Assembly (NCBI RefSeq): GCF_000764305.2
Contig: NW_025940813.1
Coordinates: 62,001 to 126,000 of the forward strand
Length of the DNA stretch: 64,000 nucleotides
Source: Hyalella azteca
Taxonomy: Eukaryota > Arthropoda > Malacostraca > Amphipoda > Hyalellidae
Direction of reading: 5' to 3'
The translations under genes and the position numbers were made by a program. This document shows, one piece after another, positions 37,641 to 49,104 of the stretch. The notes beneath the pieces are model-generated. The model was not told the origin of the DNA and did not search any database. It saw only the letters and a program-made list of their open reading frames with translations. Within the stretch, counting starts at the first letter, position 1; each line of letters starts with the position of its first letter.

Positions 37641-38227
37641 TGGCCACCTTGTGATGCTGGGCAGCCACTCGTACGGTGCGGGACAGTTACGAGTTGTAGC
37701 TTTTTACTGAGCAGCCTGCAACCACGAACTTGAAATTGAATTAATACTGATGTTGGTCAATCCAATTTTTCGTATGCAGTATTGTTCTATAAAAAAGGAA
37801 ATGTGAAACATTATTCAAATAATGCAATTATGTCGGATACGTTTAACCAATTTTTTCAATATTGATGAAGTTTTAACGAAGAGAATTATTCAGTGAACAA
37901 ATTGCTATCTATAATTGAAAAATATATATCCGTATATATTGTACGTGTATGTGTGTGTTTGCAATTAACGACGTCCTCTGATTTGCTGATTGGAGAAGTA
38001 GAGCACGGAACCACAGTTTGTGTTTAGTAAAACTATCATCCAAATATGATATTAAAAGTTTTAAGCGTTGTAAAAGTTTTTGATTTTATGATTATTTGAT
38101 AATTTCTTTTAAATGGTTATATCAGTAACATCGGGATGAAGTTGTCATCAAAATAAAGCTGCACTCACTTGTTGATATCCTGATATTACCAATAATAATA
38201 ATTGCTAATTTTCCCTCATTCAAACTA

Positions 38228-38283
38228 AAAATAATTTGGCACTCCGTAACGGTATAAAATAATTTGGCACTCCGTAACGTTTG
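38228..38283. repeat. Tandem duplication, 28-bp unit, 2 copies
   Basis: AAAATAATTTGGCACTCCGT followed by AACG occurs twice, 28 bases apart, with no substitution in the shared core. It is a very recent duplication. Confidence 0.85.
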
Positions 38284-38658
38284 GGATTCAAATGATATAT
38301 ACCCAGGAACTACCATGTGTTCATATATTTTGGTGGGTGTCAACGTAATTTTGATAATATTTTGACAAAAACTTCGTATCACATTTTCATGAGAATTTTT
38401 TTGTGCTTTTTCAATTATTGATAATGCACTCGCTCAGATTTCGTTCATGATCAAATCCCAATTTTCTAGGGATTGCGATACAATTTTACAATATATCAGC
38501 AATTGATCGTCATCTCTAAATTGATAAGTGATTTCGAAGCAATTTTTGAACATAATGACTTCTGGAGTTATTCTGCTGTCAATTTCCGCACTGAATTTGT
38601 AGCTTTCGTGCTGGCAGTGCGTGAATTTAACATTTCTTCGAACACGTATTGACGCATG

Positions 38659-39000
38659 TAATTAGGGAAAGGTATTTGTAAATATATTTAGGGAGAGATA
38701 TTGTTACATATATTTAGGGCAAGATATTGCTAAATATATTTAGGGAGAGATATTGAAAAATATATTTACGGAGAGATATTGTTAAATATATTTAGGGAGA
38801 GATATTGCTAAATATATTTAGGGAGAGATATTGTTAAATATATTTAGGGAGAGATTTTGAAAAATATATTTACGGAGATATATTGTTAAATATATTTAGG
38901 GAGAGATATTGTTAAATATATTTAGGGAGATATTTCTAAATATATTTAGGGAGAGATATCGCTAAATATATTTAGAGATAGATATTGCTAAATATATTTA
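38659..39000. repeat. AT-rich minisatellite, 26-bp unit, about 13 copies
   Basis: The unit AAATATATTTAGGGAGAGAT plus ATTGTT recurs at 26-base spacing. Variant units with TTTACGGAGA occur at about 38763 and 38867, four units (104 bases) apart, showing a higher-order duplication. The TTAGGG word is internal to the unit and is not a telomere repeat. Confidence 0.93.
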
Positions 39001-40156
39001 ACAAAGTTCCGTGCAAGGAGGACTGACGAATTTTATATTCAGGCTGACGCCTACATCGGACAAATGATGGTACGCATTTAATAGTTACATGTAATAAATC
39101 ATTTTAAATAAGACAGCAATGTCAGGCTTTGACCCTCTTTAGAGATTATAAAAGAGCGTAGTTATTTATTCCTATCTCCTATCTAAGTTCGTAGCTCAAC
39201 TATGAATAAGCAATTTAACAAATTTTATTAGAACTTGAAATTAGAACGCTGAACTTTCAGCGAATCTAATTAATTGGCATAAACAAATTTTTATAATTAG
39301 ATTAATTTTTATCGTCTACAGATATTTACTAACCTAGAAACCAATATTGTGTACGAACTTTTTGTGTAAAAATCTGGACAAATCCTAACAAAAATTCTCC
39401 TTCCTAAATTATCGTAAAATTCCTTTTCGAGGCTAAGTTGAATTTTTAATGAAACCATGAGTGGCCAAAATTCTGCATTACTTAGCGGTTCTTTGAATTC
39501 TGTGTTTCTAGTCAATATGGGGAATATTAAGATAAATATTTAACATTTGGAAAGATAAAAAATGTCAACGATTTTGGTTGAGAGACCAAATAAAAACAGT
39601 TCCTCATGTGGTCAATAATTTTTACTAATGCAAAAAAGCCACATCGAAAGTGCTCCATGTAATGTATGAAGTTACGCGCGTGAAAGGTGGGACGAACACG
39701 GCAGCACGGAACAGGCTTTATTGGAACCAACATAATGAACATTAAACAGGAACGAAGGCGTACGGAGCACGACTTCTAAAACGTGCTTCTTCTTAGCAGC
39801 TAGTTATTAAGAATACAGGAAACGTTATATGCTACACTCCACATATATGAAAGGTTATTTTAAGTGATGGACCCAGTTTGATAAATTATTCTTTTTGAAT
39901 ATATATAGTAAATAAATGCTAATTTATCAAATTATGTCAATCATTTAGAATAACCCTGTATTATTAGATTATTGCATCAATCTGTGCAAAAGTGTTTCAT
40001 CTACTTTACAAAATCTATTGCACTCTGAGGCAGTCGCCAGAGTTTTAAAGCGTTGTCGCGATGAGTTACAGCACGCGCGGTTGAAGTCGTGCGTAAAAAA
40101 TCAACGCTAAAGCTTTAAGATAGACGCTATTTTCCGGTCACTCTGGTTTACCAGAG

Positions 40157-40305
40157 CGCCATGCTATCAAAATTCGCGTAAGTATGAGTAGCGGCCCAAG
40201 TACTCGTAGCGGTTTCTCCTCCGTGATTGGTGGTTTTAGCTCGAAACGCGCTTAGTGACTGGCTGACGGAGTTACGTACTCGTAACTATTTTTGATAGCT
40301 GGGCT
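40157..40305. mobile_element. Candidate MITE with GCTATCAAAA terminal inverted repeats
   Basis: The left end CGCCATGCTATCAAAA (40157-40172) and the reverse complement of the right end (40290-40305), AGCCCAGCTATCAAAA, agree at 13 of 16 positions. The 6-base word CCAGAG flanks both sides (40151-40156 and 40306-40311), as a target-site duplication would. The interior is 117 bases, GC-richer than the surroundings and non-coding. The left CCAGAG also belongs to a small palindrome (CTCTGG TTTA CCAGAG), so the duplication could be coincidental. The superfamily is not assigned. Confidence 0.45.
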
Positions 40306-40783
40306 CCAGAGAACAGAATGCTTAAAAGTGTGGAATTAAGCTGTGGATTTTGTGGGATGTAAGGTGAAAGTGATGGATAAAGAAGAGTTGAGATGAGGAT
40401 CATAACGACATGAATGATTAGTGATGCTGTAAACAATTCAAAAAGTTACGAGAAAAAGCTCAAAATTAGTGTATATTGAGCGTCACAAAGATGTAAGTTA
40501 TTATCAACATCAATCTGTCAACCTATCGACTTCAAGGAACACAAGGAATTAAAGATATTATATATTATTTATTCGCATTTATTTTTCATAGAATTATGTG
40601 GTTTAAGGAAAAATTGTTGACTAAAAGTTAGTGAATTATTTCTATTTATATTTGAAAAAGTAATGAAACTTGAATGCTTTGATTCATGGCTTTCTTCGTC
40701 TGATCTTTCCAGCAAAATCATGGGATCGGACTATTTCTTTTTAATTCCTATTTGTTTTTTATCTAAATTAGATGAAAAAGTAC

Positions 40784-40836
40784 AATTAAATTAATTAATT
40801 TAATTTATTCATCAATTAATTAATTAATTAATTTGA
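40784..40836. repeat. (TTAA)n-type AT tract with inverted ends
   Basis: A run of TTAA/ATTAATTA words, with TCATCAA on the left and TTGATGA on the right of the second half, so the whole can fold back. Simple sequence. Confidence 0.7.
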
Positions 40837-42671
40837 TGAAAAATTTTTTGAGTGTAAACGGGACCAAAATATTTTTCATACCTGCCCGTGTCGATGGACT
40901 ATTTTAAGATTTCTTTATACATCTTATTTAAATTAGAGACAGAGCAACTGAAACGAATTTATTTTACCTAAAAAACGTTATTTTCTGATAATTTTCAAGC
41001 TTGTCATTTTTGCGGAGTTACCGAGGATGACTAGGACACCAACGAAGGTCAGCCAAATATTAGGTAAGTATTGTGAACCCAGAAATGAGAGTAGCTGGGG
41101 AAATGCGATACCATTTCACTGGTTCCTAGAATAATAATCGCAGACTCTAGAGTTCGCGTGAACTTTTATTAAGCTTTTACTTAGGTTTATTTAGCAGCGT
41201 GTGGGCTTAAGGAAGTCATTATATACTCTCCCTCCAGACTGACAACTAATTAAGAATGGAAATTAAATCCAAACTTTGCAGAAAACATAGACGGAAGCCT
41301 TGAGAAAGACTCTTATTTTAGGGTAAACTAGAGCAAGATTGACTCAAAATTTCAGGCTAAATTACAATCTATTTAATGACGAAAATCAAGCAGAAAAAAA
41401 TTAACGAATCTCAAAGGAAAAATAAAATCAAATCTATAATTGAATCGGAGTGTGCACGGACGCAATGGTCTGGAAAAAATCCTCTTGGCTAAGATTCAAG
41501 GATAAATCGAAAGCCAGAATAAAATATTAATTTGTTCGCAAACACTCTTTCGCCTGACTCAATAATCCGACTGGATTAGAAATTGCTTTCACTCGCCGGA
41601 AAATAACGTTGTTTATATCAGTGATTTTTAGTTTTGGAAGTGAGCAGGAATTCTTAATGCTCGCTCAGTTCCAAAAAAAAATGGTTTCGGATAATTGAAA
41701 ATTAATCATTTGATACTTTCTGAGCACAATAATAAAATTTGGCAAGACTTTTTTCATTTCATTCATGTTCTAAATTTTTAATTTTGAGTTAAATTGATGA
41801 AAAGTTGGCCAGAGACGATTGAAATTTTTAAGAAATTTTAAGGAATCGAAATAACTACATGAATCATTCATATTTAACAATAGTTGAATAGTTGAAATTA
41901 ATCTGTTTGCGAACTTGAAATGCAGGCAAAATCAATACAATTTGTTTGAAAAATTACATATATTCATTGTTATCTGGTTTAAAATCGGAAATTTTGTGAT
42001 ACGCCTGGTAGTGGCATTAATTCAAGTATCACATTTCCAATGACGAAAAAGATCGCAAATTTCAATTTGCATCGCCATGGCGCTAGGCGACTATCATTTT
42101 ATTAAAATTTATATGGAGCTTGTCCAGAGTGCAGCATTGCATTAAATTGGTTATAAATGTAAAATGAAAGCCGTTAAACAGAATTAAAGAGAATCTGACC
42201 GAGGTTGATAATTAGCATCAACACCTGATTTGGATTACGAGGATGAAAGTTTTCATTCAATCAAACATTCAAACTTCGTTTAAAATTAGTGACGGAAATA
42301 ATCCAATTAGCGACGTAATTACACGTTGTTCGCTTTAAGCGTGTGTCTTTGTGACACACTTTGTAATTGTGACACAGTAAAAATAACATAAATAGTACCA
42401 CATAAGCTTTGATTTGTTGAGATTTGATATTTATATTTGATTTGATATTCATTTTTGTGGTTGTTAATTTGTAAAATTAAAGAAAGCGCACAAAAAGTTT
42501 TCCCCAGCTACGTAGAAATTAAATTTTATTATTATTTTCTCATAATGTTCAAGTGAGTAGTTTGTGATCACGTAGGCTGCGCATAATAATGCACATAGAA
42601 TAGTGTATCTCGTTTAGAAGAATCTCGAATAGCTGTGCACTAGGTAAAAACATTCACTAAGGTGAAAAGTA

Positions 42672-42803
42672 TTTAGGAATACGATTAAAATCGAGAGACT
42701 GCATAATGGTTGAACACAATCATTCGTAAGAATGAATTTTATGGCGATAATCGAATTACTGTGCAATGGTTAAACACAGTTACTAGAGAAATAAAAATTT
42801 TAT
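42672..42803. repeat. Worn duplication of about 62-68 bp, 2 copies
   Basis: Two consecutive blocks share the order of ATCGA, ACTG, GCAATGGTTRAACACA, AGAATGA/GAAATAA and TTTTAT words. Too diverged to align precisely by eye. Confidence 0.4.
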
Positions 42804-45800
42804 AGATTAAAACTCCTAGAATGCACTTTGGCAAAGTGAATTCTGTACCACTTTGTTCCACGTTGTTTACACGGCTTTTTATGACCGTTATCAGCTAGGC
42901 TTCATGCAATTTTCTACCTGACAGCTCTAGACCTGTAGCTTTCACACGTACAGCAGCTCGGAAGTTTTTAATCTGGAACCATTGAACTCTAAAAGCATTT
43001 GCATATTTTGTGTCAGCTTCTTTGCTTGATTTCTCTGGCTATTCTCGGAGACGAGCAGCATGTAGCTTCATTTCTCCAAATCACACATCTACAAGTCGTT
43101 TCAACACCTTGCAATTTCAGTTCATTTTTTAGATCGGTTGTGAATGAGGTTCTGATGGTCTAAGAACATATTTATGAATACATTTCGTCTACTATACCTT
43201 ATTCAATTTCACTATAATAAAGCTATGTTTTCCTAACTATCTTCTTATTTAATTATCATAAATATGTATCCTATATGATATGAAAAAGCATTCAGATTCA
43301 ATTATCCAGAGAAGGCGATGCGTTTGTTTGTATTCTGTTTGTCAGCTTCTAAGGTTATTTGTTCATCGGAACGCCATTGTCGAATCATTCAACTCATTAG
43401 TTAGGACATCTGAAATCGTCATGCTCTCTATTTCTTGTTCTTAATGTTTCGTTCAAGACCTTGTATAACCATTTCAATGATATTTTTACGTTCCGATAAT
43501 GAGGAAGATGATCTGTAATTTTTTTTAATTCTATAATTAAGATTGAAGTTGATGGCTGTATTTAAACGGATCACCAACGGTATGCCGTCCAAAATGAACC
43601 GATTTACTTATGTGTCAGCAAAATTGAATAGGTTTTTTCGTTCACTGTTTTCGTATTTACAAGAAACCAGTGTGTATTTGCATTCCGCGAGTAGCTTTGA
43701 ATATACGAATAGAATTCTCCAATTTTTTCAATTGAATACAAATTTTCAAATAATTTCTCATCGATAAGCAAAAAGTGAAAGCGAAGTTTCTAGCCACCTG
43801 ATTCATTTCTATTTGCGGTCAAATAAAATAGTTGGTTGAACATCCAAAGCATTCTCATGATCAGTGTTAAAATGAAGGTCCACTGAGACAAAGAATTTTA
43901 GAGAATTTTGTGAAACATCGGTTTAAGGCAGCAGGGCGCCGCCATTCGCAGGCGATGTATAGGTAATCGATGGGATTGTTCTCGAGCCTCAGGTTTTTAT
44001 GGTCGCACTGAGCCTTGGGCAACTTTATGGCCAATGTAGGATTATGTTATGTAGATTATAGCTCAGACAAGGGACCAAGCCCGCCATCAATCTTTGGAAC
44101 GACTCAAAAAAGTATTTTATCGGCAGGCTGTTAAGACCCAAAGGAGGAGAGCTCTTGCTCTGAATAAATGCCTAATCGCCATGTAACTGCCGGTGCGGCT
44201 GTGCGGAGACCGCGGTCTGGCCGAGCAGACCATGACGTGGCTTCGAACTCAAGAAAAAAGCAAACATTGAGAGGATAACTGATATATTTTCTTACACTAA
44301 AGATACACATTATTATAGTTATTACAGCACGTGATGCTTCAGTCACGTGAATTATTTCGCGTAATTAGTAAAAATAATATCATAGGAAGAACCCACGCGT
44401 CTCACCATGTGCAATAATATTGTGAAATACGAGAGTCTCTCGGGACCTTAGTGGACTCAGCGCTTCTCTATTTTTCATTTACTTTTTTAGAATACCAGTT
44501 GCATTTTGTTTTCATTTAAAATTGGACGCAAAACATTTTTCATTCGAAGCGAAATATATTTTACGTATTGCTCTGGCCTACTATTAGAATTCAAATTCCT
44601 CTGTAAAATCTCATCTGAAGTTGCAAAATAATTTTACAGAGAAAAGCGGTGCTGCCGATAAAATTTTGTCTTGCGCAGTAAAATACATTGCTCATTTCTC
44701 ATTCGAAAATCGTCTGGGTTTTCGAATCAAACTTCATATGTCATACAAGAAAGTTCGATTACATATGTTACAACTTGGGGTTTGACAATCGCGTTCGATT
44801 CGGCCAGCGTGGCATCATTAGTCTATAGCGATAATGAAATGAATATTATTCACGCTATGTTCATCTACCTAAGACTCGAAGCACAGGACAAAAATTCATA
44901 GAATTAGGCGCGACAAACTCCCCCCAAAAAAGCATATTGATTCCTTCATGCGTGATATATCAAATGGAACATGAAAAAGAGAGCTGTAACTAATGAAAAA
45001 ATTAATAATGAATAACTCAAATTCATTCACCCCAACTTAAAGCGATCTCTAAACTTATATTGGTACATTCAATTCGACTTTTTCAGCAAAATTTCCAGAA
45101 AAACAATTTCAAATTCTGCTTGCCCTTAGTATGACCCCAAAATATCTCCCTTAGACTTGCAACGCTAACGCCACCTAAGTATCACCGACTAATCGAAATC
45201 TGCCACAATACGGCCATCGATTCTCCGCCTGTAAATATTCTGTAAAAAACTGTCTACCATTTTCAGAGGCAAGTTGTCTCTGCCCAAATGCTTACGTTAA
45301 CCCGGTAAATTTATAATTTAATTGAGTGACATTATCCCCTCCAGATCAAAAAGGGAATAAAATAATAATTTCTCTTATTCACTATTCGACGAATATAAAG
45401 GAGACGGGAAACTTTTTTCTTTAAAATGTGATAAACTTGGGGAAACCATTGGAAAGTGAAGGCAAAATAATCCTCGGGGGAAAGAGACATTCATTATGCA
45501 TGCAGGATTAAAAGCCCTATCCTGCGATCACTGGCGATTTAAGAACGCGCGTGACCCACACGGTTTTGCGTCCGAATTTACCCATTCCGACTGACCTAGT
45601 AGTTGAGAATTTTGAATTTAGGTCTAGAATTTTGATAGAATTTTGGAGCAAAAGTGGCAGATTGTGATGCGAGAAGACAGTTATAGTATGTGAGCATCCG
45701 AGGAAATCATAACCGTCTAAAAAAAATGACGCGACACAATAAATGATATCATCTTAAAAACACCTTCCTAAGTTCGATTCCGTGTTAATATTTTTCGTGT

Positions 45801-46665
45801 TAATTAATACGATTTTTTCAAATACTTTAGAATTTAAAAATTAATTCCTTGCTTCCCGTTTACACACAAATGTCAGCAGCGAGGTGAAGGGAGTAAGTGT
45901 ACACGAGGTATAAGTTGCAAGCTATGTAGAGGGACACTCTGAACTCCCCAGTCTACGCTGCCAATGAATAAGTTTAGATCCGGTCAGAGTGCATTCGTTG
46001 CCGTGCTTAGAAAAAGGCAGCAAAACTAAATGGAGTTTAGGAACTCCAATCGTAAACTCCTCAGAACTTTTGCAGGCTTCTTTACAAGAAGTCCGAGTCA
46101 TTTCTTAGAAGCTCTTTTTCCGTCTCAGATACACCTTAAATATACGTACGTGAAAAACGCCTGTTTCTTTAAATGCAGTTACTCAATTTATCGAACTATG
46201 CAAATTCAAAAAGTTACCTTTAGATTATTTAGTTTGTTTTGAATTTAATACATTATTGAGTATATTCAGTATTTAAATCAACCGGATTTTGACGGATTTT
46301 TTAAAATTGGATGAATTTTGCACGATATTTTGCTGAAAAAAATTTAACTGCAGAAAATATATTAAATATGTATATTCCGTTCTTACAGTGAAAGAATAGT
46401 AAGCCCTCTAAATTCTTCATGATATGTTAATAATTACATATAATAATTGTTCTCGAGCAAGAGTTTATAGGCACTTGTACGAAAGCATACTTCGTACCTA
46501 CTCAGAAATTATTAATTTTTTTCGGCGAACTTATACCTTCAGCTAAGAAATAATGCGACTTATTATGAAAGCTTGAAAACTTTTACTTCTAAGAATACTA
46601 TAACTATATGAAAATAAAATTAGAATTGCACTGTTTTATTCGTTTGCAGTGTGCAGATGAACCTT

Positions 46666-46995
46666 TTATTTCAATACGGGTTCTAAATTAAAATCTAAAA
46701 TGGAAATGCCTAAATTTATTGCTGTTTCAAGATCCGTCAATTCAAATGACCTCAAATGAATGTTCATACCGTAATTAATTAGCACAATATTGTCTGACAG
46801 CTTACAGTGGCTAATATAGCAAAGACTGCACTCCAGTTCCTTTATTTTTTTCGTGAGTCGTTTTTGTTGGTATTTTATGATAATCGGTAAATAATTCATA
46901 TAATTTTTTAGCCTCTGCTCACGATAAAAATCCATATACAAGGTGCGACTTGAAAAGGTCACAAATCCATACCATATATCATCTACAAATATCAT
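46666..46995 (-). CDS. Weak candidate: small ATG-initiated open frame, 109 codons, unknown
   Basis: On the minus strand ATG at 46995 is preceded by A at -3, a favourable start context. The frame stays open to TAA at 46666. AATAAA overlaps the stop, and another AATAAA lies about 30 bases downstream (46635-46640). The product starts MIFVDDIWYGFVTF, contains a basic stretch (KYQQKRLTKKIKELE) and three cysteines, has no signal peptide and no domain I recognise. It would be nested and antisense in the large intron. At this base composition one or two open frames of this length are expected by chance in 64 kb, so the case rests only on its mixed, non-repetitive composition and poly(A)-like words. 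Confidence 0.15.
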   Translation of the reverse strand: MIFVDDIWYGFVTFSSRTLYMDFYREQRLKNYMNYLPIIIKYQQKRLTKKIKELECSLCYISHCKLSDNIVLINYGMNIHLRSFELTDLETAINLGISILDFNLEPVLK

Positions 46996-47000
46996 AGAAA

Positions 47001-47340
47001 TGAGGCTTGGTTAACCACGCAGGCTCAAGTATCAACATCATTATGAGGCTCCATTCATAATGTACGCAGGCTCAAATTTCAAAGTTATTTGAGGCCTCAT
47101 TCATCACGTAGGCCTAAGTTTCAATGCTTCTATGGCGCATCATTCATCACTTGAGTTCTAGTTACATTACAGTGTCATTGTAAGACTTCATTTATTAAGG
47201 AAGCACAACTTACAACTTGTTTCTAGGCTACATTCATCATTTAAGCTCAAGTTTCAATGTCTTTGAGAGTCTTCATTCGTCGCATAGGCTTTAGTTTCCA
47301 TGTTATCATGAGGCTTCATTCATCACGTAGGCTTAAAACA
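47001..47340. repeat. Degenerate tandem repeat, about 44-bp unit, about 8 copies
   Basis: Words GAGGCT, TTCATTCATCACGTAGGCT and CAAGTTTCAATG recur in the same order about every 41-50 bases (GAGGCT-like starts near 47002, 47045, 47091, 47132, 47182, 47223, 47265 and 47310). The array is old and diverged. Confidence 0.75.
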
Positions 47341-47380
47341 GCCCCGCCTGCGGCTAACAGTCAATCGTTTTGGCGTAACT

Positions 47381-47424
47381 ACATCGATGATTCGCCCCCG
47401 GCACATCGATGAATCGCCCCCGGT
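47381..47424. repeat. Tandem duplication, 22-bp unit, 2 copies
   Basis: ACATCGATGATTCGCCCCCG at 47381 and ACATCGATGAATCGCCCCCG at 47403 differ at one base in 20. It is the most GC-rich small patch in this part of the intron and directly follows the 44-bp array. Confidence 0.85.
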
Positions 47425-48912
47425 AAAATGAGGTGAGGTGGCCGTACTTATTCAAAGTTCAAGTCGCCAAAGCCATAATAAAGTCCAACAAATGACCGTT
47501 AACGAGCACAAGGTGCGCCATTATGACGGCAAACGCTGTAGATTTTCTTCGATCAGTTGAAGGCAAATGAGAGTTTCAAGGAAGCTTTATTCTTTACCTA
47601 AGTCTGTACAAATTTTCCATAGAGAAACCCTGTGTCCTTATCGATTTAAGAGGTCATTCTTCAATTTGCCCGCATTCTACAATTAATTTTCTTGCAGAAT
47701 TACTAAATTGGAGCTTGTCATTCTTGAGGACTGGGTAAACAAGGCATTGTGTTCCGCGCTCATTAATTACGTGGTGCCACTGAAAGTCCACGCAGTTCCC
47801 TGCCACTCATTAAATAATTTTAATAAAACATAATAGATTCCAACTCATTATGAATTAGTAGAAGATTTGTCTCAAGAATATTTTGTGAGGCACATAATTT
47901 GTACACCAGTATTCTATAATGAAAGCTCTATTCAATTTCCTGTCTAGAAATTGTCTTACAAGGCAAATTTGTGGAAAAATGTTAGACCTTAATCTCGCTA
48001 TTTAATCTGAAATTTAGAAGATAACTTAGAATCTTTATACTAATTACATTTTGTTCGCCCTTGGATTCTTGCTAAAAATTTTTATGACAAAAATTCTCTC
48101 CTCCACTCAGTTGCAGTCAGCATGTGTAAGTGCACCTCGCACCAAATTTAATTAACTATGTGAACCAAAATCAAAAGTATTAAATTAAAACATAGCCTAC
48201 GTATATTATTTTATCAAAACTTCATAGAGTTTGCTCAAAGAAGACCAAGGCTGCTTGTCATTGGTATGCTAATTTGTTCAAAGTAGTAAGCTTCTTGACC
48301 TAAAATACTACATCATTCTAGCTCGTCTCACTGATGCCCATTGCATTACCAGAAGTCAAAGCATCAGCTAGTAAAAAGAACTACTGGAAGCAGCTCCAGT
48401 ATTCGAAGAAGAGTTGAGGGAGCCTGACTAAGTATGCTACTGAATCGCACGACCTTGAATCTCGGCTGTGGAAAGCCAGCACGAGATAAGGGAGAAACTG
48501 TTACTGCGCCTGTTGGTGTACGTTGTTATTTATTTTTAAAGAGCACATTTCATTTACATTTTATTTTCTTCTTTTTTTTGGCTGACGCTTTCCAAAGGCT
48601 CAATGGAATCAATGGAAAGCTCTTTTCAACATTTTATCTTTGATTTTATCAATACTCGATTACAATTTTGATGATTTTTGATCTTACATTAATTTTGTTC
48701 AATGCCAAATTTGATTCAGATTCTGAAATAATGTTCCTCTAGTTTCAATTTCAATAAAAATCCTAAATATATGAATTCCCCGCACGTCATTTCATGCAGT
48801 GAAAAAATGATCACAAGAAAACATGATAAACTATTCGAAATATTTTAATTCATTTATTTATCTAACGCTAGATTGTGCGAAAGTTCGTTGCCTTTTATTT
48901 TTTCATATTACG

Positions 48913-48943
48913 CTATTTGTGTCGCTTTCGGCGACACAAATAG
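48913..48943. repeat. Perfect 13-bp inverted repeat, 5-base loop
   Basis: CTATTTGTGTCGC (48913-48925), loop TTTCG, then GCGACACAAATAG (48931-48943). The GC-rich stem base next to the loop would make a stable RNA hairpin in either transcription direction. No U-run follows and there is no gene end nearby, so a terminator reading is not supported. Confidence 0.85.
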
Positions 48944-49104
48944 AAATAGAAATCTCGGTTCTGTCCAGTCGTAGAAATGGCGATGTTCCCGTGAATAAAA
49001 TAAAGTTTTTGATGTCGTGGAGCGCTGTAATATTCACCACTAAAGCTTCTATCGATCAGACGGAAGCAATACTTATGTGTTCTCATCGCGGCTAATGGAC
49101 GCAA

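Noticed and set aside
38659..39000. TTAGGG words as an internal telomere track
   Set aside because: The period is 26 bases and TTAGGG is followed by AGAGATATTG; arthropod telomeres are usually (TTAGG)n.
44206..44219. 12-base palindrome AGACCGCGGTCT as an operator
   Set aside because: A single short palindrome in a GC-richer patch, with no second site and no promoter nearby; too little to call.
45700..45800. GTTCGATTCC as a tRNA T-loop near 45772
   Set aside because: No matching acceptor stem, D-arm or anticodon arm could be built upstream.
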